A stretch of 64,000 bases of DNA from Omphalotus guepiniiformis (GCA_028554645.1 JAQOOI010000049.1:62001-126000); one strand, 5' to 3'; shown: positions 19,233 to 31,056, counted from the stretch's first letter. Notes: generated by a model from the letters alone, not told the origin. Made by a program: numbers and translations.

Positions 19233-21695
19233 TTAACCGTCCAAATCGTCAGCAGCCTCCGGTACAAGCTCATCCTCCTCCTCGACATCAATCTCCACAA
19301 TAAGTTGGCTCAAATTTCCCTCGATATCAAAGCCGCCGTTCTGAAGCGAATCCAGAATGAGCTTGGCGCGCTGTCGAACGGGGTGCCACTTCTGGGACCA
19401 TCTTGTAGCTCGTTGCAGTTCGGTATCAGCCTGTTCCTTTGCGTACGCTTGTAGCCCCTCGGTCAACCACTTGCTGATGCCAGATCGACGCCCGGTTTGA
19501 GCCAACCACCACCGATACTTCCAATGACAAAACTCGATGGCCCGACACATCTCTTCTTCCACCAGTTGGAGTTCTTCGCGAGAGCGCTGTGCCCTGGCCC
19601 TTGCTTTACACCACTCCATGCGAAGACCTGCAACCCATCAGATATGAACAGAATCCACAATCAGCAACAAAGCCTTACTATTCTCAATTTCCGTTGCACT
19701 CGCAGCTTCATGATCCTCTGAGTTATCGTCTGGTCCGTCCGTGGTTGCTTTTGTGAACCAGATCCAGGAAAGGGTTTGTTTGCTAGTGCTGCGAGCAAGA
19801 ACGGGATTGATCCGCATGGTCGGAATGTTGTTGACGCCAGACAGCATACTCTCTATATCCTGCTGGGTGACGCCCGCTAACCTGAGCGCCTTCTGATACT
19901 CGTCCTTCTCCTTGTCTAACAGCAAGCGCTCGTTTATCCCACGAATATCTTCTGGCTTCAAAACGAGCAGAATCCTCTCCCAATCACCCGGCCCTCGTAG
20001 TTGCAACAATGCCTCACGAGCAGTACAATATGATTGACGAATGGCTTTAATCTTGACCTCAATCTGATCCTGCAATGTCTGTTGCTTCGTATACATTCCT
20101 TGAGAAGGTATCACTCGCGAACTGTGTTGATAAGCCACCGTCCGCGTGCGGAGCTGCCCTCGAAGACGACTCAAGCACTCCATAGCTTGGGCATACCGTA
20201 GGCGATCTTCTAAGGCTGCAAGCTCTGCAAGACCCAGTGAGTCGCGCGTAACAGAGTCGAAGGTGCTGGGAAGGAGGAGCGGTATGCGCTCAGGTAGGGC
20301 AGCATTGAGAGCTGATGACTCCGCATAGGAGCGCAGGGCAGGGACGTGGTGAAACTGAGTGTCTCGAAAGCGCCGGATCCGTCGTAGAAGGTTCGTACAC
20401 CGTGTTTGTAAACTGGTCTCCTGAATTACGCTCAGTTTTGGGTGCTCGGCAGAAACTGCTAGAAGGCGTCTAAAGAAAGGAATCAATGCAAAGTATGAGG
20501 GGGTAGAACAAGTGAACATACTGCGTTTCTTCAATCTCCAACCCTTCAATAATCAGCCCACTTGTTGTAGAATCCATTTTATTCAGCCCATCCTCCTCGC
20601 GCTGATGCTCCTCTTCCGCCAGATCCTTCTTCACCTTCGCCATAGTAATCGCTGTAGTTATTCCGTTAGTGTACTGTATCCCTATGCTTATGAGCTACTT
20701 ACTTGACTCAGGGTAGGCGTAGGGACACGGCTTGCTCATATCTACCTCCCACTCAGCCACCATCCTCTCCCAATCTTCCATTTCACTGGCGTGGTCCACC
20801 CGGAGCCCATCTGACAAAGCAGTGAAAGCACGAGAGAAAACCACGGCATTCGGGATGGCTTTCACAATCTTCTTTAGAAGAGAGTCGTCTGACGTAACGG
20901 TCAGTAATTGCCACGTCGCCATTATAATGAGGCTTACCAAGATGCACTGTCTTACGCCAGTTCCAGTAATTACAGAAGTCATCCATCGTATCCCATCGAG
21001 CCCCAGCAGTCATCATAGACAAACACCGAGCAATCGAATTCAGCCAGGACCAGTTTCGTTCGATCACTTCCCCATCTGTTTCTCCCACTCCGACGGTGTA
21101 ATTATACGCAAACGGCGGGAAGCACTTTTCCACATGAGCAGGCAAGTGAAATTTTGGAACTTTGAAGCGCAGTCTACGCCAAACGGGCATGTGTAAACGT
21201 TTGGGCATCTTTGACATTCGGGTGTAAAAGTTCTTCATCCATTGATAGGCGATGTCGTAGGACACGGTAAGCAGCAGAAGAGTACACGACGCAATGCTCG
21301 ATAAAAAGATGTAATCCATGTTGCAGTACCTTGACATGCCGTGAGCTGAATGGAACCCAAACCACCTTCCATACGAAATACGTACCTCTCCCCTTTCTGA
21401 AGATCCCCCACTCCATTCGGCCGGAAAGTCTCGTGGCGAGAACAACTAACAGAACCAATACCTGTAGCACGCAAGCCTCTTCCCTTCTTCTTGTCAGCCT
21501 GGGTGATTGCGTTGAAACCAGCGCAATGACTGATCTGAATCAAAAGGTAAGTTTCATTACGATAGCTTTGCAGAAGACCCTACCTCTTCTTCACCTGCAT
21601 ACTTTGCCATCTCCTGGATATACTGCTCATTTTCCACGAAACATCCCCAGCCTGGCCCCAAGGCCGGATCACGATAGTCATTCGCCCCGGTCCGG
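19233..21695 (-). CDS. KDZ transposase, C-terminal part
   Basis: This half reads on from the part at 35087-36482; the two are separated by Gypsy element 2. It begins with ANDYRDPALGPGWG at the insertion point and continues through the core typical of KDZ transposases: GVGDLQKGER, YDIAYQWMKNF, VPKFHLPAHVEKC, GVGETDGEVIERNWSW and WDTMDDFCNYWNW. A helical C-terminal region follows (SLGLAELAALEDRL..., RMEWCKARARAQRSREELQ...), ending with an acidic tail (stop 19233-19235). Short introns interrupt it; the one at about 20906-20935 contains an ATTATAAT motif. KDZ enzymes are predicted RNase H-fold DDE/D transposases, and the Asp/Glu residues in YDIA, TDGE and ERNW are candidates for the catalytic set. 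The frame shows no stop in the parts I followed, so apart from element 2 it looks intact. Confidence 0.85.
20921..20928. repeat. single ATTATAAT motif inside a KDZ transposase intron
   Basis: CCATTATAATG lies in a short intron of the transposase gene just after its 5' splice site. It is the only copy I saw in the body of the transposase. Confidence 0.6.
21692..21695. repeat. 4-bp target-site duplication of element 2 (CCGG)
   Basis: CCGG directly precedes the 5' LTR and is repeated at 35087-35090 directly after the 3' LTR. Removing the element and one CCGG joins the two transposase halves in frame (KARAR|TGANDYRDP), which supports both the LTR ends and the duplication length. Confidence 0.88.
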
Positions 21696-23499
21696 TGTCG
21701 CGACTAAAAGCGGTCTAGGCTTGAAATCATGCAGATTGAGAAAGATTTTGGTTGTTCAAACATTGGAAACTGAACAATGAGGACTAGAGTTCACCCAGAC
21801 TGCTAGTTGAAACATGAGAACACACTCAGTTACTCAAGCCTGAGTGTAGAGTTAGCTACAGTACATGATATGGTACTTAGCAACTGTGACCAATGGGATC
21901 ATGAAGAGAGATACTAGTTTTGCCTCTCACTTTGTATTGGAGTACCAATGTTCCATGCTAAGTTGAGTTGGTCAGACCCACCCTCTAAAGACTAGAGACT
22001 CTCATGAGTGTTGTTTGATTGTAATCCAAGGGAATGATGGAAGTTACAATTCAATCTGAGAAACATCTAAGTCCACTGGACTACCTAACTCCAGCTGGTC
22101 TTGCTAACTCAGGTTGGCTGTAAAAACTGAATGCTGAGAGTGCAGACAATCTTGTATTGTTCTGACCAGAGAAATATGTTGTACATTTGGTACTATGTTT
22201 AGGATGGTGTTACTACTTGTGAACCACCTTTTGTCTGTTGGCTAAAGAGGAAAAATCCTCTAAGTCATTTCTGAAGAATGGAGTTAGATACTCAAGCTAT
22301 CCTACCATGGAGCTAGATGTTGATTCTGGAGTACCCCTCTGAAATGCAACATCTAACTGAGTGATACCCTGAACCCAGACACCCAAATAGGGAAGAATAA
22401 ACGATTATTGGGACATAATACTGCCCATAGCTTGTTGCTAGAACCAGCTAAAAGGAGAAGTACCTCCTGGAGACAAATCAGATGCAAGATCTGGCCAGAT
22501 AGACACATGTGCTACTGTACAGCTTGTGGATGATAGTAACAACGGAGTAGGGTCTAGATGACCTCTGAAACGAAGAAATAACCACTGGATCTGCTAGGAA
22601 CCTCACCAGCAGCCCCCAGTTAGGAAATCCAAAAGAGTTGCAAATTTCAAAATCATAAAAGATGTTGTCATATGGCACCATTCTGGACTGATATTGCGTG
22701 CTGTACACCCTGGTTAGATACCCTGGACTTGATTGCCAAGCCACTATATGGACAAAGCGATTTTTATAACAATTTTTATACCCAAGATACCTATACATGA
22801 CAGTATCTAACTGAAAAATACCTACAAAAATACCTAAAAAGACACCAATCCCTGCTCAATTAGTCTTTCTGTTGTCTATTCTATTTACTCTGCTCAGATT
22901 CCCTTACATTTTCGAGATTTACTATATTTATTTTCTGACCTGTATATAAGAACTACCTACTTGTAGATATTTTTCCTTAAGTTAGGACTGCCTAGGCTCA
23001 CTACCAAAGCAGAACTTCTTCTAGACGAAAATTGCCTGGCTCTTAGGAGTTCAGTTATAGAGAAATATACCAGTTGTGCAAACTTCTGTAAAGTCCCTTG
23101 TGGCAAACCTTGAGAGAGATACTGAAACTGTTGCTGTCCCTGCTGTTCTGTCTGTGCTGTTCTGCCTGCTGAAACTGTTGCTGCTACTGTTCTGATTGAT
23201 ACTGTCACTGTTTGGACCATTGGATCGAGTTGCCCACTCTGATTATTGCCCTGAACCATCCCCTGAACCCCTGAGAAACTAGTTGCCTTCTGTCTTGAAC
23301 CTGTGTTTTTGAGTTGCCCTGTCACTTATACCCTGTTCAGAGCGGACTGCAGACACTTGCTAGCTCAGTATTGAGTTCGATTGTCGAGTTTAACTGTGCG
23401 GAACCTTTGCCAACGCCAGCCACACCTCCACAAACCCCCCTAGAATTGAGTTAGAGGTTGTTTCTTGAGACTCCCTCTCAGTCAAATTCTTGCACATTA
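21696..23499 (+). repeat. 5' LTR of element 2
   Basis: 1804 bp, TGTCGCGAC to CACATTA, equal in length and apparently in sequence to 33283-35086. A TATA box lies at 22943-22950. Confidence 0.95.
22943..22950 (+). promoter_or_regulatory. TATA box in 5' LTR of element 2
   Basis: TATATAAG at the same place as in the other LTR copies; the likely start of the element 2 transcript is about 30 bases downstream. Confidence 0.6.
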
Positions 23500-23501
23500 T
23501 C

Positions 23502-23518
23502 TGGAGCCCACCGCGAGG
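23502..23518 (+). other. putative tRNA primer binding site, element 2
   Basis: TGGAGCCCACCGCGAGG, two bases after the LTR, identical to element 1. The matching tRNA was not identified. Confidence 0.6.
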
Positions 23519-23642
23519 GGTGGCTTTAGACTTGATATTTGAACCCTTCTGTGCTATTTGCACGCGTCTGGAACCTATCTGGACTATTCCCCTGCTTGAA
23601 CTTTGTTCTGTTCTGCAGTTAGCAACTACATCTTTATAGAAG

Positions 23643-25592
23643 TTGTTGCAAGAAAAACATAGCTATATACTTCGAGTTTGCTTTGTCAAAATTAGCAGCT
23701 CAAGGAAAAGCACCCACCCTAGACAAACTAGAAATTCTGTGAGAGCTGGAACAGAAGAATTACCTCTGAACCAGTTACCCAGAAGGAAAAGTTCAAAAGG
23801 AAAGGAGAAAGAAGTGTCACCTGAACCTGAATCTAGTCCACTTTCGTCTCTATCATCCCTTAGTCCTATTCCTGAAAGGAATCTTCCAGAGTTTGCTGAA
23901 CTTTCAGCGAGATACAAGAAAAATAAGAGGAAATTTCTTAATAGTCCTCAATTCTTTTCCTTGACTCATAAGAGAATACCTGTGAGGATTGTGAAAGATA
24001 AAAGAAACAACATGTCTACCACTGGTGAACAAGCTAATCCTGGAGAAGGTACTCAAGGGCAAGGTCCCACCGAGAATCTAACTCCACGGAGCGAGATACT
24101 ATCTTTGGGAATTGCACCTGATATTCAGATACCTGCCCCAGCAATCCTAGAGTTGCAAAATGAGAAATTACCGAAAGTTTCGAAGCATGCACCCATATTT
24201 GACAAGAGACATCCATCTGAATTAGTTGCATGGTTGGCAGAGTTAGAGAATATCTTTGTCTCCACTGGAACTAAGACTGATGCTGCAAAGGTCATGTTGG
24301 CTCTCAGATATATGGAGTTCCATACTAAAGCAGAGTTTCAACGGCTTGAAGCAGTCAGAAATTTAGATTGGCTTGCATTTAAGGAGGCTTTGATGAAGAA
24401 CTTTCCTGAATCTGCAGACAGAGGTCTGGGATCAAGACAAAAGCTTTATGCTATTGTAGAAGAATATAAACTCATTGTGCTTGGTGCTATTCAGAAACTG
24501 ATGGCATTTAAGAGAGAGTATGAGATTGAATATGAGAAACTGTCCTCTGGTGCTACACCTGTAGTATCTAACTCAGAAGCTGTTGCTGGTTTCTTGAGTG
24601 CATTGGATGAACCTTTCAGAAGAAAGCTTCTGGATCGCCTGGAAAACAAAGTAATCAATGGCCACATACATGTTCAGAGAGAAGATGATCCTTTTACTCT
24701 GAAAGATGTTATGTCTGAGGCTGAGAAACTCTGTTCTGTAAAAAGAGCAGGTGGTTATAACTTTGGTTTATTCATGAATGGTCCTAGCATAGCTGAGGGT
24801 TACTCCAGAGCGCTTCCAACACCTGAACAGAGTGCTACTAGGAAATTGTATGATCCATACCAAGTAGCAACTACTGTGAAGGCAGAACCAGACCAATGGG
24901 CAATGAAGTTGTCTGCTACAGTGGATAGTCACCAGAATCAGTTTAATCAGATCAGACAAGCTCAGGAATCGAATTTGGCAGCTCTTGCAAAGCTCTCAGA
25001 GACAGTTGCTAACTTGGCAAAAATGACCCAAGTAACATCTAGCTCCATGAGAATGAACATGAATGCTCCAATTCAAAATTCTGGGTCTGGGATGAATTCT
25101 AATGGACACAATGGTGCCCCTAGGTCGTCTCAGGTCTCCTCTGTTCATAACAATTCTCACTCTGACTCTAATTGCTACATGTGTGATGAACCTGGACATA
25201 GATCTGTGGACTGTCCCCATCAACTTAGATTTATCAGGTTGGGGTGGATGACCAAAAACAGTGCTGGTAAATGGGCATTAAAAGATGGAGTGTATTGGCC
25301 AAGAGCTGATCCTTCAGATACTCGGTCTAAGAAAGATAAGATTGAGGAAATTGCCAGAAGACATGGTTGGGGCCAATCTCCCACTCATGTTGACCAGAAT
25401 CTGTATGCTTTTGAAGAAGAGGATACTGCTGTAATGGCAGGCCCTTCTCAAAACAGTTCACTAGATGCTATAAACAGTCTTGTTGCGCAGTTCAGTCATG
25501 TTTGTACTACACTACAGAATTTAGCTCCAGTTGCTAACTCGGAGAAAAAGCAGATTCTGAAGAGAGATAGTACCTCTGAGTCGAAAAACTAG
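23643..25592 (+). CDS. gag: Gag polyprotein, element 2
   Basis: 649-codon open frame, nearly identical to the element 1 Gag, with the same CCHC zinc knuckle (CYMCDEPGHRSVDC) near residues 511-524. The first in-frame ATG is at 24012; the 123 codons before it have no ATG but differ from element 1 only at silent sites that I could see. This points to use of the upstream part, by a non-AUG start or by splicing from a leader. It ends TCG AAA AAC TAG. Confidence 0.9.
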   Translation: MLQEKHSYILRVCFVKISSSRKSTHPRQTRNSVRAGTEELPLNQLPRRKSSKGKEKEVSPEPESSPLSSLSSLSPIPERNLPEFAELSARYKKNKRKFLNSPQFFSLTHKRIPVRIVKDKRNNMSTTGEQANPGEGTQGQGPTENLTPRSEILSLGIAPDIQIPAPAILELQNEKLPKVSKHAPIFDKRHPSELVAWLAELENIFVSTGTKTDAAKVMLALRYMEFHTKAEFQRLEAVRNLDWLAFKEALMKNFPESADRGLGSRQKLYAIVEEYKLIVLGAIQKLMAFKREYEIEYEKLSSGATPVVSNSEAVAGFLSALDEPFRRKLLDRLENKVINGHIHVQREDDPFTLKDVMSEAEKLCSVKRAGGYNFGLFMNGPSIAEGYSRALPTPEQSATRKLYDPYQVATTVKAEPDQWAMKLSATVDSHQNQFNQIRQAQESNLAALAKLSETVANLAKMTQVTSSSMRMNMNAPIQNSGSGMNSNGHNGAPRSSQVSSVHNNSHSDSNCYMCDEPGHRSVDCPHQLRFIRLGWMTKNSAGKWALKDGVYWPRADPSDTRSKKDKIEEIARRHGWGQSPTHVDQNLYAFEEEDTAVMAGPSQNSSLDAINSLVAQFSHVCTTLQNLAPVANSEKKQILKRDSTSESKN

Positions 25593-25600
25593 AGGTTCCA

Positions 25601-27001
25601 ATGAAGGAGTTTGGTGTAGAAGATGTATTTTCACAACATCCTTCTCACAGAGCAAGTCAAACTCCTGAGGATTTTAATCTTGCAAAGAGAAAGAAAATGG
25701 AAGTCTTGTTACCCATCTTGAAACCATCTGAAAAGGAGAAATACAGACCCCCTGCCATGAGAAAAGAACAAGTTCGTTTTGAGCTACCTGTTGAATCTGA
25801 CACTGAGGAGCCTGAGTCTCCCTCTGACATGGAGTTCGATACTGCACGGAGAGTATCTAACCGACCATTTGACAATGTAAAGGCAATTGATAGGCCACCT
25901 ATACCAAAGGGAGCGCCTGTAGGGAGCCAACACAAGTCAAAGGAAGGTGATATTACTCAGTCTAGAACTAGAGAAGGGATGAATAGTGACACAAAGAATG
26001 CTATTGTTTATACAAAGCCTTTGCGCAAATCTGAGCCTGATTTCAAGCTTAGAAACTCATTGTTCAAACCTGGTCTTGCTGAAGAAATAGCAGACAAAAT
26101 CTTTAGGTCTGAGATAGATATTAGTAGTGGTGATCTCATTGCTATATCTCCTGCACTACAGAAAATCATGCAGAGAAAGTTGAAGAACAGTAGAGTGTAT
26201 AAACGGCCTATAAAGGCATTTGTTCAAGAGGTTAGGGATGAAGATGATCCTGAGTATGGTACTCAACTTGAGGAAGATGTTACTCTGTCTAAGGCAACCT
26301 ATATGGTTAATGTTGATGATATGGCCTATGAGAGGGAAGATGTGTTTATTATCTTAGATGAAGACACAGATGACCTTAAGAAAGGTTCAGTGGTTCACAA
26401 GGATGTTGTGGATCAATATCAACGAGATATTCCTTCAGAAGAAAGGGATAAGATCATTATAGTAGCCAGTCAGACTGACAGTCTAAAGGCAATCTATCCA
26501 AAGATAAACTACTCTGACCAGCAAATTGAGACAGTCATTGACAGTGGCTCTCAAATTGTATCAATGGACACTAGAGTTGCAATTGGTTTAGGCCTGAGAT
26601 GGGACCCTGCTACAGTAATCCATATGCAAAGTGCAAATGGGCAACTACAAGCAACAAGGGGACTAGCTAGGAATGTACCATTTACCTTTGGGGAGATTAC
26701 AATCTATATGCAGATACATGTAATAGATAAAGTGCCTTATGATGTTCTCTTGGGGAGACCATTTGATGTGTTAACAAGCAGTGTAATTAGGAACTTTGAG
26801 ACTGGAGAGCAAGAAATCACTATCACAGATCCAAACAGCGGAATGAAGTGTACAATGGGCACATATGATAGAGGTCATGGAGTAAAGGTCAAACCTGTAC
26901 CCGGTGAACCGAAACTTGTCCCAGAAACACAAAAATCTTCGAGTATCCCACTCAAGCCTGAGGGGGAGACTCAAAATTTTCATCGGACCTTAATGAACTG
27001 A
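25601..27001 (+). CDS. aspartic protease ORF, element 2
   Basis: 466 codons, -1 relative to gag, ATG eight bases after the gag stop. The retropepsin-like domain (IDSGSQIVSMD; VPYDVLLGRPF) is intact, so processing of Gag and Pol should be possible. Differences from element 1 are few and conservative (for example Thr/Ile, Arg/Lys, Lys/Arg). The frame ends within the overlap with pol. Confidence 0.87.
   Translation: MKEFGVEDVFSQHPSHRASQTPEDFNLAKRKKMEVLLPILKPSEKEKYRPPAMRKEQVRFELPVESDTEEPESPSDMEFDTARRVSNRPFDNVKAIDRPPIPKGAPVGSQHKSKEGDITQSRTREGMNSDTKNAIVYTKPLRKSEPDFKLRNSLFKPGLAEEIADKIFRSEIDISSGDLIAISPALQKIMQRKLKNSRVYKRPIKAFVQEVRDEDDPEYGTQLEEDVTLSKATYMVNVDDMAYEREDVFIILDEDTDDLKKGSVVHKDVVDQYQRDIPSEERDKIIIVASQTDSLKAIYPKINYSDQQIETVIDSGSQIVSMDTRVAIGLGLRWDPATVIHMQSANGQLQATRGLARNVPFTFGEITIYMQIHVIDKVPYDVLLGRPFDVLTSSVIRNFETGEQEITITDPNSGMKCTMGTYDRGHGVKVKPVPGEPKLVPETQKSSSIPLKPEGETQNFHRTLMN
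26974..26980 (+). promoter_or_regulatory. -1 ribosomal frameshift heptamer, protease to pol (element 2)
   Basis: A AAT TTT in the protease frame, within a short overlap with the pol frame (open from just upstream of the heptamer). The same arrangement occurs in element 1. Pol has no ATG near its start, so a shift here is the simplest way to make it. Confidence 0.72.
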
Positions 27002-30000
27002 TAGAAGATCAGGGAGAGGTTGCTGTTTGTATTGAGATAGCTGATGATGGAAATGCTACCATTGCTGGATTTAAGCTGCCAGATGCGAAATTGTTCTCAG
27101 AACCTGAAAAGGCTGAAGCATTTGTGTTTGCAGCTGAATCCTCCATAAGAGAAAAAGATAAAGGTGCTGCAGATACAGTTAGATCATATCTAAATCGTTC
27201 TGTAGACTCCGAAAAGAAGCAGGTGTACTGTACCTGGCGTGAAAATCAAACTTTGGATGAAAATCTGGAGTTAGATACTCCACCAGCGCCTGTATACAAT
27301 GAGGAACCAGTATCTAAGCGTCAACAAAAGAGGATTGATAAGTGTAAATCTGTTAAAGAAAAGCACAAACAATCGCCTTTTAGACCTAGATGGAGCAGAG
27401 ATGCTAATGGAAACAAGTTTGCTGAGTTAGTAACTGTATTGGCTTCAAGAAAGTACAAACCAGTTGCTGTAAAAGTCAAACCTGTTAAAGCTACATTGCC
27501 TGCAGAGTTCCGAATTGAGAGAAAAATCCTAGGAAATCCGTTAAAGGATATGCCTGAGCTACCTACTCATCCACCAGAGTTCACTCCTGGGGAGAGGTAT
27601 ACTCAAGAAAGAAAAGAAATTATAGACAAGAATCATAATGAAGGTTTCTTATGGCCTGAAGAAATGAAGCTTGTACATCATCTCATGAAAGTCCAAGAGA
27701 AATCATTTGCATGGGAAGCATCTGAAGGTGGAACTTTTAATACAGAATTCTTTCCTCCAGTGAAGTTTCCAGTATTGCCTCACACACCTTGGGTGGAAAG
27801 GAATATTCCTATACCTCCAGGGATCTATGATCAAGTGTGTAAGATGATCAAGGACAAGATAGATGCTGGTGTCTATGAGCCTTCTAGTTCATCCTATAGA
27901 TCTAAATGGTTCTGTGTCTTAAAGAAAGATGGAAAAAGCTTAAGATTGGTACACAGTTTGGAACCACTCAATAAAGTGACTATCCAACATTCAGGAATTC
28001 CTCCTGCAACTGCAGATATAGCTAGAAGCTTTTCTGGAAGAGCATGTTTGGGATTGCTGGATATCTTTGTTGGCTATGATGAGAGACTGGTTGATGAAAG
28101 TTCAAGAGATCTTACAACTTTCCAGACACCTTTTGGCCCACATAGATTAGTGAAGTTACCTATGGGTTGGACAAACTCTGTTCCTATCTATCATGATGAT
28201 GTTACATATATCTTCAGAGATGAAATTCCACATGTAACTAAACCTTACATTGATGATGTACCGGTAAAAGGTCCAGCTACTCGTTATGAAACTCCAGATG
28301 GAGGATATGAGACTATACCTGAGAATTCTGGCATCAGAAGGTTTGTGTGGGAGCATCTACAGAATATGAACAGAATTGTACAGAGAATGAAACATGCTGG
28401 TGGTACTTTTGCTGGTACCAAAGCTTTTATCTGTGTAGCTGAAGGTGATGTTGTTGGACATCATGTCAGTTATGAAGGAGAAAAACCAGTTGAACGGCTA
28501 GCTGAGGTTGTTCTGACTTGTGATGCATCAAAATGGTCTGAAAAGAAAGATATCCGGTCATTTTTGGGCACTGCTGGTCAGATGAGAATGTTCATAAAGG
28601 ATTATGCTAAGAAAGCTAGACCTTTAACAATCTTAACTGGAGATGTACCGTTTCAAATGGGTCCTGCAGAGTTAGAAGCTGTAGAAATGATTAAAGATGG
28701 GATTAGGAATGCTCCAGCACTCCGTCCTATTGACTATGGTTTAAGTTCTGGAATCACCCTTTCAGTAGATACTTCATGGATGGCAGTTGGTTTTCAATTG
28801 TACCAGACAGATCCTCTGGATCCTAAGAAGAAATACTACAATTGGATGGGTTCTATTACTTTGAATGAGAGAGAAGCAAGGTTTTCCCAACCTAAGAGAG
28901 AACTTTATGGCTTGATGTTGGCCTTACAACAAACATACTACCAGACATATGGATGTAGGGAACTTACTGTGGAAACAGATGCAAGCTACATTAAAGGCAT
29001 GCTTGACAAACCCAGTAGTGGTCCCAATGCAACTATAAACAGGTGGATTGAAGAAATAAGGAAGTTTCACTTCACCTTAGTACACATCAAAGGTACTGAA
29101 CACAAAGGACCTGATGGTTTATCAAGACCCCCTAGGGGCACCATACCAACTGAAAGAGCTGCGTCTAGAGATCCTGATTCATTTATTGATGAAGATGACG
29201 GTCTGCCAGTGAAATTCAGGATGGGAGATGGTGAAACTGAGTCACCCTTTGAGTTTGAGTCCTTTAAAGATGAAATAGATACTAGAGGAGGTTACTTGCA
29301 GGATGTTGCTAAGTCAATTGATGACTTTGAAGACGATTTGCAAGAAGCCATTGAAGAAGAACGCCATCTGAATTCCATTAGAGCGTTGTTGCTAACTCAA
29401 TACCCAGTATCTAACTCGGTGTTGCAGTTTGCTCAAACTCTTGTTGTGCCTGAAGGAGGTACTGAATGGACACATGAACACCCTTACCGGGAAGATCATA
29501 GATCTGCATCTACAAAGGAGCTGGATGATCAACTTGATTTAATTAGAGACTGGTATCTGCATGGAAACCAGTATCTAACTCCATTGAGTGGGACACTCCA
29601 GAAAAAGTTCTTATCCAGAGCTGTAAAGTTCTTTGTAGACAGAGATGGTCGTCTCTATAGGAGAAATGATGATACAGGAGGCCAGCATAGACTGGTTGTG
29701 CCTAAAGAGAAAAGGATGTACATGATGCATGCTGCTCATGACCATCTGGGACATAAAGGAATGTTTGCAACAAAAGCTCTTATAGAAAAGCGTTTTTGGT
29801 GGCCAGACTTGAATGGTGATGTCAATTGGTTTGTCAAATCCTGCCAAGTCTGCCAGAACCGCAAAATGGACTTGTTGAAAATTCCTCCCACTCTTACCCA
29901 CACTCCCTCTCTGTTTCAGAAGATTCATGTTGATGTTTTCAAAGTATCACCTGCAAGCAATGGTTGCAAAGATGTTGTACATGGCAGATGTGCACTATCA

Positions 30001-31056
30001 TCTTGGTCTGAAGGAAGAGCTTTAAGATCTGACAATGCTAGGTCATTGGGAGAATGGTTCTTTGATGATATTATATGCAGATGGGGATGTCCTGATGAAG
30101 TTGTAACTGATAATGCACCCCAAATGCGAGCTATGCTTAAATGGCTAGAAGAGAAATATGGAATTAAAGGGATTAACATATCTCCTTACAATTCACAAGC
30201 CAATGGCAAGATTGAGAGAGCCCACTTTGACATTAGAACTGCCCTTGCAAAAGCTACAGGGGGAGATTTAAAAAGATGGTGGTGGTTTCTCAAGCATGTC
30301 TTCTGGGCAGATAGAATTACAGCTAGAAAGGGACTTGGATGTTCACCATACTTCCTTGTTACCGGTGCTGAACCTATTTTACCCTTAGATATTGTTGAGT
30401 CCACTTGGTTGGTAAAACTACCAGATAGAATTCTGACATATGAGGAACTTATTGGCTATAGAGCTCAAGCTCTAGCTAAACATAGAACCCATGTTCAAGA
30501 AATGATATCCAGGATAGATACTACCAAGAGGGATACTCTAAGACAATATGAAGAAGAATACAGAAATGTTATCAGAGACTTTGATTTCAAACCTGGTACA
30601 TTAGTACAAGTCAGAAATACACAAGTTGAGAAGAACTTGGACAGGAAAATGTATCCTAGATACTTGGGACCCATGATTGTAATAAGGAGAACCAAAGGGG
30701 GATCCTACATTGTGGCCCAAATGGATGGTACTGTACTCAGAGAAAAGGTTGCTGCCTTCAGAGTACTGCCCCATGTTGCTAGATATGAACCAATTGAACT
30801 GCCTGAGAACATTCATGAACTTATAGACTTGACTAGTGAACAGCTAGAAGCCATGGTTAATGAAAACACGGAGTTAGATAGTGAACTTGAAAGGGATTAT
30901 ATCTTTGACAGTATTCCTCAATTGAGAATCCCTGTTGATGATGAAGACTTAGAAGAGTTCACTGATGAAGAAGCTGCATCAGAAAATGATGTAGATGAAG
31001 AAGAGCCTGATTGGGATGCTCCAATGCAGACCAGGGCTCGTTCTTCAAAGAGATAG
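26980..31056 (+). CDS. pol: Pol polyprotein: reverse transcriptase, RNase H, integrase (element 2)
   Basis: The frame is open from the shift site to 31056. Counting from the TTG at 27091 (1321 codons): RT at about 240-500 with the catalytic YIDD near 386, RNase H at about 550-690 (first Asp in LSVDTSW), an HHCC zinc site near 880 (HLGHKG ... CQVC), and an integrase core with Asp near 947, Asp near 1006 (VVTDNAP) and Glu near 1041 (NGKIERAH). A GPY/F-like module (YLGPMIVIRR) and an acidic C-terminus follow. It copies the RNA and inserts the DNA copy. No chromodomain was seen. All key residues I looked for are present. Confidence 0.93.
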   Translation, partial: SSDLNELIEDQGEVAVCIEIADDGNATIAGFKLPDAKLFSEPEKAEAFVFAAESSIREKDKGAADTVRSYLNRSVDSEKKQVYCTWRENQTLDENLELDTPPAPVYNEEPVSKRQQKRIDKCKSVKEKHKQSPFRPRWSRDANGNKFAELVTVLASRKYKPVAVKVKPVKATLPAEFRIERKILGNPLKDMPELPTHPPEFTPGERYTQERKEIIDKNHNEGFLWPEEMKLVHHLMKVQEKSFAWEASEGGTFNTEFFPPVKFPVLPHTPWVERNIPIPPGIYDQVCKMIKDKIDAGVYEPSSSSYRSKWFCVLKKDGKSLRLVHSLEPLNKVTIQHSGIPPATADIARSFSGRACLGLLDIFVGYDERLVDESSRDLTTFQTPFGPHRLVKLPMGWTNSVPIYHDDVTYIFRDEIPHVTKPYIDDVPVKGPATRYETPDGGYETIPENSGIRRFVWEHLQNMNRIVQRMKHAGGTFAGTKAFICVAEGDVVGHHVSYEGEKPVERLAEVVLTCDASKWSEKKDIRSFLGTAGQMRMFIKDYAKKARPLTILTGDVPFQMGPAELEAVEMIKDGIRNAPALRPIDYGLSSGITLSVDTSWMAVGFQLYQTDPLDPKKKYYNWMGSITLNEREARFSQPKRELYGLMLALQQTYYQTYGCRELTVETDASYIKGMLDKPSSGPNATINRWIEEIRKFHFTLVHIKGTEHKGPDGLSRPPRGTIPTERAASRDPDSFIDEDDGLPVKFRMGDGETESPFEFESFKDEIDTRGGYLQDVAKSIDDFEDDLQEAIEEERHLNSIRALLLTQYPVSNSVLQFAQTLVVPEGGTEWTHEHPYREDHRSASTKELDDQLDLIRDWYLHGNQYLTPLSGTLQKKFLSRAVKFFVDRDGRLYRRNDDTGGQHRLVVPKEKRMYMMHAAHDHLGHKGMFATKALIEKRFWWPDLNGDVNWFVKSCQVCQNRKMDLLKIPPTLTHTPSLFQKIHVDVFKVSPASNGCKDVVHGRCALSSWSEGRALRSDNARSLGEWFFDDIICRWGCPDEVVTDNAPQMRAMLKWLEEKYGIKGINISPYNSQANGKIERAHFDIRTALAKATGGDLKRWWWFLKHVFWADRITARKGLGCSPYFLVTGAEPILPLDIVESTWLVKLPDRILTYEELIGYRAQALAKHRTHVQEMISRIDTTKRDTLRQYEEEYRNVIRDFDFKPGTLVQVRNTQVEKNLDRKMYPRYLGPMIVIRRTKGGSYIVAQMDGTVLREKVAAFRVLPHVARYEPIELPENIHELIDLTSEQLEAMVNENTELDSELERDYIFDSIPQLRIPVDDEDLEEFTDEEAASENDVDEEEPDWDAPMQTRARSSKR